From Camillea tinctor (Eukaryota; Ascomycota; Sordariomycetes; Xylariales; Xylariaceae), in the NCBI GenBank assembly GCA_022578605.1, contig MU394063.1, positions 62,001 to 126,000 of the forward strand: a stretch of 64,000 nucleotides of DNA. The letters are read 5' to 3'. The translations under genes were made by a program, and so were the position numbers. The notes below the pieces were generated by a model. The model did not search any database. It saw only the letters and a list, made by a program, of their open reading frames with translations, and was not told the DNA's origin. This document shows, one piece after another, positions 31,641 to 42,408 of this stretch (positions are counted from its first letter, which is position 1; each line of letters starts with the position of its first letter).

Positions 31641-34085
31641 ATGCCCAACTCGGACGTCTTCATGTCCTCGCCTCCACGGCCAGCCAATCCTGACCCCGTT
31701 CAAATCCCCTCTTCTTCTCCCAATCTACCTTCTTTGGATGAGATATTCACCAAGAATCCCAAGAAGAAGACGTCTTTTCATAGTGGTTTTGGTGTTTCCT
31801 TCTCTAGCGCTGCAGCGTTATTACGCGACGCGCCCGAGATTGATATCGAGACGGAACAGATAACACACACGCCTCCACGTAAAGCTAAAGATAGCCGTGG
31901 TAGGAAGAAGATCGTAGCACCTGGTCCAGCGAGCAAGAATGATACAGAAAACCCCATTGTAATAGATTCGCCATCACCTAAGGATAAGCCGTGGAACAAG
32001 TTTAAAAGCAAAAAGCCCATTGCCCAAGACAAGCAGGATGCTGCCCCTGAAATTGATGAAAATAAGTCAAAACCCAAGAAGCCGGCACGCGCCAAGACAG
32101 GTACTGTCTCTAGACATTTTACTAGCAAGGAAGGCGAAATACCAGGTCGCGATAAAGGAAAGGGGAAGGCCGATATAAATCATGAAAAGCCGTTACAGGG
32201 GGATCCGGGAATGGTAGGATCATCCGAACCTGCCATGGCACGGAGGAACGATTGGACGCCAACAAAAAACACCATTTCGCTTGTAGTTGGCTCAGATCCG
32301 GATACTAGAGAATTGCACTCATCCATGGATGAGACAGCGATATCGACATCCAAGGACGTATTCCCTAATCTATTTGATACGTATGGCCGTAAGAACGCTA
32401 TACCTCAAAGAAGTTCTGGTCAGCCGTCGCAATTGGAAATTTTAAAGAAGCGCAAACATATTGAACTAGTCTCAACCACCAATGATGAAGGTCAGCTACC
32501 GAGGAACGTGTCCGCTCCGAAAGCGACAAAAGTGAAAAAGAAGACGAGAACTATTACCGAATTAGCCACGTCGCGGTATATATTGCCTCCGCAACCTGAA
32601 CTGGACCTTGGCGGACCTTCTACTGAGGACTCCCTACTGAACTATTTTGACGAAGATGGTGCGCTCAAAGGGCTCGTTGAACATCAAGCTACTGTCATGT
32701 CTATGAAGAAAGACAAGGCAAAGCCAGGAAAAGAGTCTATAAAGCCGAAACGCAAGAAAAAGGAGGGAACGGAAAACAATCCTATTCTGCTCTCACCAAA
32801 TTCGGCTTTGAAGCAGTCTTCAAATCAAGATTTTCTCTTTGGCACCTCAAGTCAGCTCGTGCGCGAAGACTCCCCAACGATACTAAGAGAACTCCAGATG
32901 GCTATACGAGCATCTAACCAAATCGATTCGGATCCCTTTGCCGAGCCTGAACCTGATAGCCAAGGCCTTTGGCATGCTAGTGCGAGGGATATAGACGGGG
33001 ATCTAATGGAAATAGAAGTCATAGACCCTGAAATGAGTCCAGACAACCTCCAAAGATCAGTAGAAGAGGACACCTCTATAGTTGAGACTTTTGTCGATAT
33101 TGAGGATATTCTTACATCTCCAGCGAACGCCAACTCGATATCGACCGCTGTTATACCCAATCGGAATACTTCTAACCCCGTTCAGTCACAAGTCAACAAA
33201 CCCGCACAGCCTTTAGAATCGGATCACACAGAGCCTGCTCATAGTGCACCAACGGCTCCACGTCCTAACTACGAGCTGCTAACGGATGCACAACTATCCA
33301 GGCAGATCACTTCGTACGGCTTCAAGCCGGTCAAGAAGCGGCAAGCAATGATCGCCCTTCTGGACCAATGTTGGGCTAGCAAGAACCAAGGGCCCTCGTC
33401 CATTCAGGCCAACTCTATAACAACATCTGCTCAACCTCAGAGCCCAAAGAGGACAACAATAAACGATCCCGCGGCCTCTGTGAAGGTTGCCAAACCCGGA
33501 GGGCACCCCAAGAAGGACGCAGATGCTGAAAGCTCTGCCGCAACATCTATCAAGTCCCCCAAAACATCCAAGCCCCGGAAAGCACCCAGCCCTAAAAGAA
33601 CATCCAGTCCCAAAAGGGCACGAAGCCCCGCCAAGAAGTCCCGCGCCAAGACCATCGAGATAGCAGACTCGGACGACGCAGAGGACCTCGACTCACCGGC
33701 CTCCTCGCCCTCCGACCACATGTTCTCCTCCCCTCCGCCCCTCGACCTCTCGCTCATAGACGACGAAAGCCCCGACGCCGACAACTCGCTCATCCCGCCA
33801 GCAAGCGACGACGAGCAGACCCGCACGTTCAGGTACATCACCAAGGCGGTGGTCTCGGCCCCGCGCTCCCAAGACCCAAGGGACCCCTCCTGGCACGAGC
33901 GCATGCTGCTCTTCGACCCGGTGGTGCTCGAGGACCTGGCGGCCTGGCTCAATGCCGGGGAGCTCACGCGCGTGGGGTACGACGGCGAGGTCGCGCCCCA
34001 GGAGCTGAAGAGGTGGTGCGAGAGTAAGAGCGTGGTGTGTCTTTGGAGGACGAATTCGAGGGGCAAGGAGAGGAAGAGGTTTTGA
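31641..34085 (+). CDS. SLX4: Structure-specific endonuclease subunit SLX4
   Basis: Single-exon ORF of 814 aa, taking the Met of MPNSDVFMSSPPRPANPDPV as start; a second Met seven codons later is an alternative. SLX4 is the scaffold that activates the SLX1 nuclease on branched DNA during repair and recombination. The N-terminal part is disordered and Lys/Ser-rich, with the filamentous-fungal blocks SLDEIFTKNP and FGVSFSSAAALLRDAPEIDI. Residues about 543-580 (NYELLTDAQLSRQITSYGFK and AMIALLDQCW) are a SAP-like DNA-binding stretch. The C-terminus (LFDPVVLEDLAAWLNAGELT, LKRWCESKSVVCLWR, RGKERKRF) is the conserved SLX1-binding domain. Base composition shifts to higher GC in the last 400 bp. No intron is needed. 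Confidence 0.92.
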   Translation: MPNSDVFMSSPPRPANPDPVQIPSSSPNLPSLDEIFTKNPKKKTSFHSGFGVSFSSAAALLRDAPEIDIETEQITHTPPRKAKDSRGRKKIVAPGPASKNDTENPIVIDSPSPKDKPWNKFKSKKPIAQDKQDAAPEIDENKSKPKKPARAKTGTVSRHFTSKEGEIPGRDKGKGKADINHEKPLQGDPGMVGSSEPAMARRNDWTPTKNTISLVVGSDPDTRELHSSMDETAISTSKDVFPNLFDTYGRKNAIPQRSSGQPSQLEILKKRKHIELVSTTNDEGQLPRNVSAPKATKVKKKTRTITELATSRYILPPQPELDLGGPSTEDSLLNYFDEDGALKGLVEHQATVMSMKKDKAKPGKESIKPKRKKKEGTENNPILLSPNSALKQSSNQDFLFGTSSQLVREDSPTILRELQMAIRASNQIDSDPFAEPEPDSQGLWHASARDIDGDLMEIEVIDPEMSPDNLQRSVEEDTSIVETFVDIEDILTSPANANSISTAVIPNRNTSNPVQSQVNKPAQPLESDHTEPAHSAPTAPRPNYELLTDAQLSRQITSYGFKPVKKRQAMIALLDQCWASKNQGPSSIQANSITTSAQPQSPKRTTINDPAASVKVAKPGGHPKKDADAESSAATSIKSPKTSKPRKAPSPKRTSSPKRARSPAKKSRAKTIEIADSDDAEDLDSPASSPSDHMFSSPPPLDLSLIDDESPDADNSLIPPASDDEQTRTFRYITKAVVSAPRSQDPRDPSWHERMLLFDPVVLEDLAAWLNAGELTRVGYDGEVAPQELKRWCESKSVVCLWRTNSRGKERKRF

Positions 34086-35363
34086 TTGGGGGATTTAGGG
34101 GAAGGGGAGGGGAGGGGAGATGGACGGAGGGGGTAGAGCAAGGCGGGGGGTTTAGGTTGGGCATGGGGATTCACGTGACGTATATACATGAGGGCTACGA
34201 TATCAAATGTTCATTTATTCATTCACCTTACAGCGAGTTGCGCTTTTTTTTTTTTTCGTAGAATGGATGTTGCTTGTGGTCACTAACATGCTAGGTCATA
34301 TACACAGACGTACATCGCAGCACACCCTCGTTCCAAGTCGGACTAACTAGCAGGTCTATTAGACTCGCTCAGCGGGTCATATACGTACACCTCCCCACCC
34401 CCTCTTAAGCGCGCGGAGTGGACTACGGCGATTGCGTAGGGCGGGGCTAGTTACTGGGTTCGGGTTTAGAGGCTGCTCTCTTCTGGTTACGGGGGTCTGG
34501 ATGTGGTACAGGGCTTAGGGAATCACGGCGTGGGCTAGAACTACGAGGGCCTCTTATGCTGGCTCTTTGTACATTGGCCGCTCGCTTGGTTTCTTTTAGG
34601 TACGGGTGGACGGGGGAGGGAGGGAATGTGTACTGATATGTAGGTTACCGCACGGTCTAGTATACTGCTTTTAGTGAGTGGGGTGTGGTTCGAATAGGGT
34701 ACGTGAGTAAGGAGGAGGTGAAAAGGGGCTTGTTTGGTGTAGGTTATATGGTTGGATTGGATGCGGGTGCTGTGGGATACTGTGGTCTAGGTTAGTCAGG
34801 TCTAAGGGACGGATGTTTTGGGCTTGGGAGAGCTGCTGATACTTAGTGCAAGAGTGGCCGTTACTACTTACTGGTCATCTTTCCTGTTCTGTTACATAGC
34901 CCCCTTTTCTACGGCATTAGGCCTTTTTTCCCCTTTTAAATCGGGAGCTTTGGATCTCTGTTGTCGGAGTTTCTTAAGGTTACGCGGTTTATCTTATAGG
35001 TAGGTGACCTACCCTAATACGGATTTACGAGGTATACGGGAACGCTCTTCTCTGTCTAAGTTGGGATATATTCTTTTGGCAATGATTTCTTTATTGCAAC
35101 GATCTATGTTAGTACTTAGTAAACAATATACTTTGAAAAGGAAAAAAGAGGATACTTACAATCTGGTTTTTTGTGAACTCCTACCCATTGTTAGAACTTA
35201 AAGAACTTAAAACAAGCGACAAAGGAAACTAAACTATGAAATCTAGGAAGGGGGAAAGGGGGGCAACAGAAGGGGTTTAAGGGATGGATGGATGCCAGCC
35301 TGCTGGTTAGTAAATCAGGTATGCGTTGAAGGCAACTTGCCTAGAACCTGTGTGATGGTGTGA
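34086..35363. other. Intergenic between convergent genes
   Basis: No gene is seen. A 15-base T run lies at about 34241-34257. The region marks the change from the conserved block on the left to accessory genes on the right. Confidence 0.5.
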
Positions 35364-36554
35364 CTAAATATCCCAGAGAGTCTCCTCGCCGGGCTGAAGA
35401 AGGGGCATCGTAGCATCGGGGTCGTGGTATTGTACTTGGGGTGCAAGTCTAGTGGAGAGAGCATCAGTGGGCCCAACAGTGGATGGCATTTCATATACAT
35501 ATGTTAGCATCGATACTATGCTAGGGGACATGATGTTGGGGTTGTTGAAGCCAGGCTGGTCGTTGAAGCTAGAGGGTTCGCTGAAGCCAGAGGGTTCGTT
35601 TAAGTCAGTCTGATCATTGAAGCAATGGGGTTCGTCGGGGGCATGAGGTTCGTCGAACGAAGGGAGGTTGGGAGCAGCGTCGCTGGTTGTTGAAGCTGTG
35701 TCATCGCCACTGCCATCACTGGAGCCACATGATTTGATGAATTCGTTGTCGAATTCCTCCATCATTTCACGGAATTGCTCGTCGAAGTCATAGAGGTCTT
35801 CTAACAAAGGGAACTTGGGAGTAGCGTCGCTGGCTGTCGAAATCTTGTCGTCGTCATCGCCATCGCTGCCCATCTTCTCGTCCTCGTCCTTGTCCTCGCC
35901 TTGGTCCTTTTCGCCTAGATCGGTGTGTTTAAGCAACCCACGAGTCTTTACCTCCCTCTCTTGATATCTGCGCTTCTCCTTCTCCTTGCATGCCATCCCC
36001 GTTTTGCTTTCGCCATCGCGTGGCTCATCGCCGCACCTTTGGCATAACCCTGCCATCTGCCTTTGGGTTTTCCATTTCTTCACCTTTTCACGGCCTTCAA
36101 ATCTACACTGGAAACATGTCTGCAAACCATCTGTAGTTCGATTAGAACAATAAGGAGCTGAGCACACTCCTAGGGCTTTGGCGGCCGCTTTTGCCTGTTG
36201 ATGTCTCCGGTTCTTTTCCTGCATCTTCTGAGTGCGAACCTCATTTCGGCACTTTACGCATCTTTGAGACTTTCTATATGCGGGACGGGTTTTACAGTCA
36301 CAGCATAACCTTTCACGCTTCTCAACCTTCGGACATGGGTCGATCTTTTTGATATTTAGCTGGCGGCATTCCTGACAGCGCAACTTGCCTGCTTGAGACA
36401 ATCTTTTACAACCTTTCACCGTACATTGTTTCCTTGGAGGAATTTCAATTTGGTTGTGTTCTGGGTCGCTCATCAGTCTCAGATCTGGTAACCCAGAGAG
36501 GTAATCTCTTACAGGAGTTGGGTGTGGAGCCGCTGGTCCTGCGCTGGGCTCCAT
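35364..36554 (-). CDS. Four-repeat cysteine (zinc-knuckle-like) protein
   Basis: Intron-free ORF of 396 aa whose family I do not recognise. Residues about 43-190 contain four units of the form C-x(2-4)-C-x(9-11)-C-x2-C: CTVKGC...CQEC, CCDC...CVKC, CSAPYC...CFQC and CQRC...C, separated by 20-30 basic residues. The third Cys pair of the last unit is incomplete. This layout suggests repeated small zinc-binding modules with basic linkers, possibly for nucleic acid. The rest (about 200-396) is acidic, with EKDQGEDKDEDEKMGSDGDD and tandem short repeats of the type FNDQ/FNEPSGFSEPSS, and could be an activation-type region. The start is supported by a TATA-like element about 170 bp upstream. A transcription factor role is only inference. 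Confidence 0.65.
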   Translation of the reverse strand: MEPSAGPAAPHPTPVRDYLSGLPDLRLMSDPEHNQIEIPPRKQCTVKGCKRLSQAGKLRCQECRQLNIKKIDPCPKVEKRERLCCDCKTRPAYRKSQRCVKCRNEVRTQKMQEKNRRHQQAKAAAKALGVCSAPYCSNRTTDGLQTCFQCRFEGREKVKKWKTQRQMAGLCQRCGDEPRDGESKTGMACKEKEKRRYQEREVKTRGLLKHTDLGEKDQGEDKDEDEKMGSDGDDDDKISTASDATPKFPLLEDLYDFDEQFREMMEEFDNEFIKSCGSSDGSGDDTASTTSDAAPNLPSFDEPHAPDEPHCFNDQTDLNEPSGFSEPSSFNDQPGFNNPNIMSPSIVSMLTYVYEMPSTVGPTDALSTRLAPQVQYHDPDATMPLLQPGEETLWDI

Positions 36555-36722
36555 ACTTCTTCTGCCGTTGAGCTAAGACTCTTTCAGTAGTTTTCTGTTG
36601 AGTATTAAGTGGTTTGATACTGAATGTTGTGTGCTTTTCTGTTAGGTGTCAAATAATCTGCTAATACAGATGGTGATGCTGTAATACACATTTGGACAGG
36701 GTTTGGTGACGGAGAAGGAGGA

Positions 36723-36735
36723 TATTTATATATTC
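36723..36735 (-). promoter_or_regulatory. TATA-like element of the Cys-repeat gene
   Basis: On the minus strand the sequence reads AATATATAAATATC, about 170 bp upstream of the start codon at 36554. It is a plausible TATA box, supported by position only. Confidence 0.4.
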
Positions 36736-37924
36736 CTCCTTACACCCAAGATCCGGTGTATTGTTCGGAAACAACAATATTCCTCGGATACAGCAGCATA
36801 GTGTAGATACTAGCATGAATAATTACTTAAGTCCAATCAAATCATTACTGTACATGATTGTACTGGAACGTAGGGGCTGTTCATGAACACTGTCCTTTCC
36901 TGGGTTTTGTGACAACTGTTGATATTTACACACCAATGACCTGTTCCAATAAACAACTCCTTTGTCTTACGCTTTGTATCCTACCTGTTGGTGAATATTA
37001 TCATTGTGGTCGAGCATGCAATGAATGTACTCGGGGTAATAGCAACGTAACCCAGAAGGGGTCGTATAGGGCAGTCTCTTAGGAGAAGACATGTAACAAT
37101 TTATGTTGTAAGAAGTTGTCTCGAATTCTAATTATCTTCAAGCCTTTCAAAATTTGTAAACTGGTCTACAGGTCAAAGTGTCTTTTAGTTCTAAGTGGCA
37201 CACTTCTCCTCTATCATTGGGTAAACAGTGCGTTGTTGTGCGAGTAACCTAGACTACAACTCCGAATGTCACTGTTACCCATATACAGGAACTCTCTCTG
37301 TTACTTACTAGCCCTCGACACATTTCATAAGTCATACTACAACTTTTCTTTATTTTCCGATATTCTTTTTAATCATGGAAGCAATGATGTAGTGAACAGT
37401 TTAGAAGAAAATAACATTTTATTAAAAAAGAGCTAGAGTGAATGTAATAAATCGACCTCGTCCCCACTGTCTGATGAACACATTGCGTAAGGAGATAATG
37501 GAAATGACACAAGGGCCCTGCCACCACGGATGAAAACAATGTCCAATGATCCAACACACCTAAAATCCGTAATTCCGGTACCAAACCCAACCAGGCTTAC
37601 TCCGTATACTGGACACTAATTCCCAAAATTCCCTGGACACCATTTTCTTTTCTTTCAGAGAGTTTAACTCTCCACCTTTGCAGGCCCTTCCCTCTTTTCA
37701 AAACACACGTATGATAGCAAAACATAACTACATATATAAAGACAGACATGGAAAGAGTATAAAAAGAAATTAGGAGAGAGACGCATGACAAAGAAAGAGA
37801 GATGAGAATAGAGGGTTACTGTTTAGTTTGGACAGACCTCTTAGTGTAAGTTACCGCTAACACGATTGCTAAAGCTGCAGTTGAATGAGCTTACCATAGG
37901 CGAGGCAAGCATAATGGTTTAGTT
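36736..37924. other. Intergenic, nothing recognised
   Basis: No gene, RNA or repeat is recognised. The sequence has ordinary base composition with many stops in every frame. Confidence 0.5.
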
Positions 37925-39878
37925 TTAAGCAGCATTCAAGGACTGCAAAGGCGATAACAGGATAGTGAGCAACTATACAATGTCAGTAAGTTTGTATCAT
38001 CAGTACACTATGGACCTCACATACCCAGGCTTCCAAGTTCTTCTCATTCTCCACAAGATCGTCGTACCTAGCGTCAAGGAGTTCTAGAATAGCATCATAT
38101 TAGTGACCTTCCTATCCCCATTTTCCACAAGTCCTATGTTTCATCTCTATTAGGTGCACCACTTACCTGACGTCCGGTGAAGCACCTCAAGCACTTCGGA
38201 GTCCGAGTCTAGACTATCCATGAACTCCTTGGCATCCTCGTCAGTGCCGATCTGGCTAAGGCAGAACCTAACAGCTAAAGAGGACAAAGGAAACCCCATT
38301 GTTAGTTAATGACCATAGAAACAAAAACCAAGTGGCGTTCCAACATAGGAAGGTGACTCATACCATCTTTCCGGTACCCCTTCGCGGTAAGCGTACGAGA
38401 ACACTCCAATATCGTCTTGCGGAACGTGTGCTCGTCCTCGAGCCAGGGACACCCATCGGTCGTGACAAGCACGAGGTAGGGCCGCTCGAGAAGCGGCCCG
38501 TCTGGCTTGTTCAGAACTGAGTACACAAACGGCTCAAGGATGCGTCGGCGCAGTTGTGTCCCGATGGGTGTGCCCCCGCTCGGCCTGATTGATAGCTTGT
38601 GCGCCACGGCATCGCCGTCGAGGTTGTCGGCGCTAGAGAGGTCGCTGTTGATGACGCGGAGATGGACTATTGTGGAGGAAAGGGATGTTAGTAAGTAGTA
38701 CTGCGACAAGAGAAGGGGCTATTAAGAGGACCTTACCACCGGTGCGGTTGGGTACTGCGCGGTTTGTGATGTTGGTGATGCGCTCCGCCAGCTTTTTCTG
38801 CTTTTCCCATCGGCCTTCTTTGTTCATGGACTCGCTGTCGTCTAAGATATTGAAACGCCCCACTCAGTTAGCTAGGTGTCTCGTAGGATGGTCTCGGAAG
38901 GGGGAAAGTTTAGAAAACCTACCGCAGTATAGCACGGGTTGGTACAAAGCTAGAGTGGCAAGGAAGTTGATCTGCTGGGGCGTGTTCAAAAGATTCTTTG
39001 GGTCGTCCTTTAGACTAGCTGCCTTCTCAGCTACTTGCTGGATATAAGGGTCTCCGGGTAGGAAGAACTTCTCGAGGCCACCTTCTTTTACGGCGTTGTT
39101 AAGGTTATTCTTGAAATCTTCAACGGTGACGGGCTCTTCGACATCCTGAAGTCGGTATTAGTAAAGGTCGGGAAGGCAGTATGAGAGATTGAGATGAGTG
39201 ATTAATTACCTCTCCAGGTAGCACACCAACAGGAGAGGCCACTTTGTAGAATACCCGAATAGCAGCATCAAGGATGGCACTCAATGGCCCCCAGATGTTG
39301 AAGAATGCAAGGACAGATAGAACCCATTGCATGAAAGTGTTGAGGCCACCTGTACGTTTGGTTGTGGTAATTTGAAGTGCATTCTTGATATCCTGTCTGG
39401 CAGGTTGTAAAAGGTCCGCAAGATCTGATGCTGTTTGTCCCTTTGTGTTCTTTTTCTCGAGTGAAGCTCCCGAATCTACGAGAAGCTTGACTACCTGGGG
39501 ATCTTTGGATATGAACACGGCCGCCATGAGAGGGGTTTTGCCTTCTCGAGTTGGGATAGCTTCGTCGAAGCTTGCTGGGTTCTTGTCAAGGAGCAATTGG
39601 ACAATTCGTTCTCTCTGGCGGCTTGCCGTTGCTGCGAGATACACAGGAGTCCGAAGGTCTTTATGACCCCTTGTGTCGCCAATCTTCTTATCTGGACTAG
39701 CACCATTGTCTAGAAGAAGCTTGACGACCTTGGGGTGGCCGTTCTGTATAGCATATGCTAATGGAGTGAGTCCGGATGAATCCTCGCTATCAATAGCGAG
39801 CTTTGAATCATCTTGAAGGTAGGCCGTAAGCTTGTCCTTCGTGAGCTGCCCGGTCTGCGCGTCGAGCCAGAGAGACAT
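37925..39878 (-). CDS. Ankyrin-repeat + von Willebrand A domain protein
   Basis: Seven exons (39210-39878, 38923-39145, 38737-38841, 38364-38666, 38167-38274, 38025-38083, 37925-37972) keep one frame and give 504 aa. Residues about 30-165 are three to four ankyrin repeats (GLTPLAYAIQNGHPKVVKLL, TPVYLAATASRQRERIVQLL, GKTPLMAAVFISKDPQVVKL). A hydrophobic stretch (MQWVLSVLAFFNIWGPLSAI) lies near 190. The second half is a vWA domain with a full metal-ion adhesion site: D298-x-S300-x-S302 in YCDDSESM, the Thr in GGTPIGTQL, and the Asp in VLVTTDG. MIDAS sites normally bind Mg2+ and a partner acidic residue. Its target is unknown; protein-protein recognition at a membrane is inference. Exon edges are read from frame and splice consensus, and the last two short exons are the least certain. 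Confidence 0.75.
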
Positions 39879-40985
39879 GTTAGCTTATGGTATGAATGAT
39901 GAACGTATAGAAAGGACAAAGTAGGTAGGAAGACACTTGAGAATTAGATGAGTTTCTACTGATCTCGCACTTACAACACGAAAAGCACATCGCTCCGCCC
40001 GGTCTTTGAATACTGCTTTCAGTACATAGTTACAATGCGGCTCTTTATGTGACCCCCACGCAGCAGCACTCCTTATTTCCAAGAACATTAGCTTATCGTC
40101 CATGCACGTATTTCGGGCAAAACATTCCAGACTTCAGCAAGTGATCATCACGCGCAGTTTTCAATATGGAATCAGCGTGGCTGGTTCTGATTGATGTAAT
40201 CATGATAGAAGATCATTCGAAGCAACGCTATACTTCGGCACTTAACCTAGGGCCTGTTCGACCAATCGCATTGGACTGCACATAGGAATCTGACAGCTAA
40301 CGGGGTTACATTCTTCGATCGGTAAGGCATCAACTTAACTTAAACTCGTCATTTGGCTTGTTGACACTGGCTAGGTTGACCGGCGAAAGAGCCTCGTGAA
40401 GAATTTTCATGTCGGCTCTGGTATACCGGCATCGTGAAACGTCCATGGCAAAAGCCTCCAACTCTTTATTTCATCATATCATCTGGACCTTACTTTACGG
40501 AAGGTGATCATGTCCGTACATCTGAGCAGTAATGTTGCAGGAAAACGAGGCGTCTCACCGCCAGTAGCGGCTTAGCTGAAAATATCCCCAAAGTGTTTAC
40601 GAAGTCGCAAAATGTGACACTGATTCAGGTTTCCTTGCTGCATCATTGTATCGTTTTATTAGTCGCCGTCTCACCTATTAGCAGCACCCCTCTGTGTAAG
40701 GGGGGGGGGCGTGCGTGGGGAGTCGAACATGAGGAACGCTTCGCAACAATCCTAATAAGGGAAGAAAAGTTGAAGGAAGGCAGCCAGTCATACGGTTGAG
40801 ATATCGTTGAATCACGCATAAGTGGTAGCTATGTCTCGGCATTGATACGACTTATCACTTCTCCTGATTCAGGCTTTCCCCTCTCTCACATCGTAACCCG
40901 ACAGAAATACGACGATTTTTCTACAATCCACCTGAAAAGGATTGATTCAGCTATCCTACCAAGGTACACTGCCCTCTTTCACACA
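39879..40985. other. Intergenic, divergent upstream regions
   Basis: The stretch separates two divergent genes. A short minus-strand frame at 39885-40103 is open but cannot be spliced in frame to the ankyrin gene, so I do not call it. A 9-base G run lies near 40700. The reductase frame is open upstream to 40842 without conservation. Confidence 0.45.
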
Positions 40986-42014
40986 ATGGCAACTAATTAT
41001 GCGGCATTTCTTGTTGGCCATCAGAAAAGACCACTCAGAGTCAGGGCCGCGGACGACAGATACCCTGACGAAGATGAAATTGTAATCAAGGTCTGCGCCA
41101 TTGCAATCAACCAAATCGATTGGAAAATGCAGGACATCCCCTGGACAATGTTCAAATATCCAATCATCATGGGCACAGATGTGGCTGGTGAAGTGGTTGA
41201 TGTAGGCAATGAAGTCACCCGATTTAAGATAGGAGACAGAGTCCTAGGACATGCCGTCAGCTTCGCTACTGAAGATGAGCGTCATGCCGGGATGCAAAAC
41301 TACACTGTCTTAATGGGGAACATGGCATCGCCTATCCCTGACTCTCTGTCCTTCGAACGCGCTGTTGTTCTCCCCTTAGGAGTGTCGACTGCAGCGGCTG
41401 CGTTATTCCAGAAGGATTGCATGGCACTACCCAAGCCGAGCTTGAGCCCTACTACAACATTCAAGACGGTCCTAATATGGGGTGGCACGAGCAGCGTTGG
41501 CAGCAACGCTATTCAACTGGCGGTCGCTGCTGGGTGTGAAGTCGTTGCCACAGCTTCACGCAGAAACTTTGACTACGTGAAGGAATTGGGTGCTTCCGAG
41601 GTGGTAGATTACCATAGTCCTACCGCGAAAGAGGAACTCCTGAAGTTGTTCAGAAGTAGGGAGCTTGCTGGCGCATTTGACGCAATTGGATCGGAAGAGA
41701 CATTCAAGTCAACCGCAGAAGTTGTGTCGCGAGCAAGTGGGAAAAGATTTATAGCCTCGACGGGCGACCTGGAAGATGTAGAGGATATGGAGGGCCTGGA
41801 GGGGATAGAATACAAGAGTATTTTAGCGGTGGATATCCGTGAGAATGAAGTTGGAGCGATGATATACGAGGAATTTTTACCAGGGGCCCTTGAAGCCGGG
41901 AAATACATCATAGCACCGGAGCCGCTTATTGTTGGAAAGGGGCTTTCGTCAGTCCAATCAGGAATTGATACTTCAAAAACCTCTCCGGGTAAGAAGGTAG
42001 TTGTTTCTATCTAG
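40986..42014 (+). CDS. CipB-like MDR-family reductase
   Basis: Intron-free, 342 aa from the ATG of MATNYAAFLVGHQKRPLRVR. It belongs to the medium-chain dehydrogenase/reductase superfamily, in the zinc-free quinone/enoyl-reductase-like branch that includes Aspergillus CipB and ToxD-type proteins. The GroES-like part shows AINQIDWKMQD, IMGTDVAGEVVDVGNEVTRF and GDRVLGHA; no catalytic zinc Cys/His set is present. The NADPH-binding Rossmann motif is GGTSSVGSNAIQLAVAAGCE, followed by ATASRRNFDYVKELGASEVV. Such enzymes often act as trans-acting enoyl reductases or ketone reductases in fungal secondary metabolism. It reads toward the PLP enzyme in the same direction, with a 394-bp gap, and is the left member of the proposed biosynthetic locus. 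Confidence 0.88.
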   Translation: MATNYAAFLVGHQKRPLRVRAADDRYPDEDEIVIKVCAIAINQIDWKMQDIPWTMFKYPIIMGTDVAGEVVDVGNEVTRFKIGDRVLGHAVSFATEDERHAGMQNYTVLMGNMASPIPDSLSFERAVVLPLGVSTAAAALFQKDCMALPKPSLSPTTTFKTVLIWGGTSSVGSNAIQLAVAAGCEVVATASRRNFDYVKELGASEVVDYHSPTAKEELLKLFRSRELAGAFDAIGSEETFKSTAEVVSRASGKRFIASTGDLEDVEDMEGLEGIEYKSILAVDIRENEVGAMIYEEFLPGALEAGKYIIAPEPLIVGKGLSSVQSGIDTSKTSPGKKVVVSI

Positions 42015-42408
42015 ATTAGAGTATTCTTCTATTAGAGAAGGGTTCTAAGTAACGTTTTGTATCTATTGATTCTGCAACTCGCTGTTTACTGGGAACATGT
42101 GCTGTCACTACGACCAAGGAACCTGATGAGCCCAACCACTGCATGCATTTGATCAACCACATGGATACAACATGTAGTTGCACAACGATGCAATAATCTT
42201 GTCTCACACTAAGGCGTTACTTATCACGACTATTAGAAAAATTAATGCACTCTATTTACTTTCATTGGCTTGCCAACTCAAAGAGGAAAGTGTTCAGCTG
42301 AACTCGGACGTATATTGACCCGGCATGGCTCTATATATTTGAACCCCAGAGCCCCTTTACTATATATCATTCCTTTTCACTTGAAACGCCTACTCAGAAG
42401 CAGACACC
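42015..42408 (+). promoter_or_regulatory. Promoter of the PLP enzyme with TATA box
   Basis: No coding sequence. A clear TATA element, CTATATATTT at 42331-42340, lies about 70 bp before the start codon, followed by a pyrimidine/A-rich leader. This suggests a tightly regulated promoter. Confidence 0.55.

Noticed and set aside
39885..40103. 72-codon minus-strand frame upstream of the ankyrin gene
   Set aside because: A GTAAGT donor is present, but no acceptor joins it in frame with the ankyrin start; the ankyrin protein has a natural Met start.
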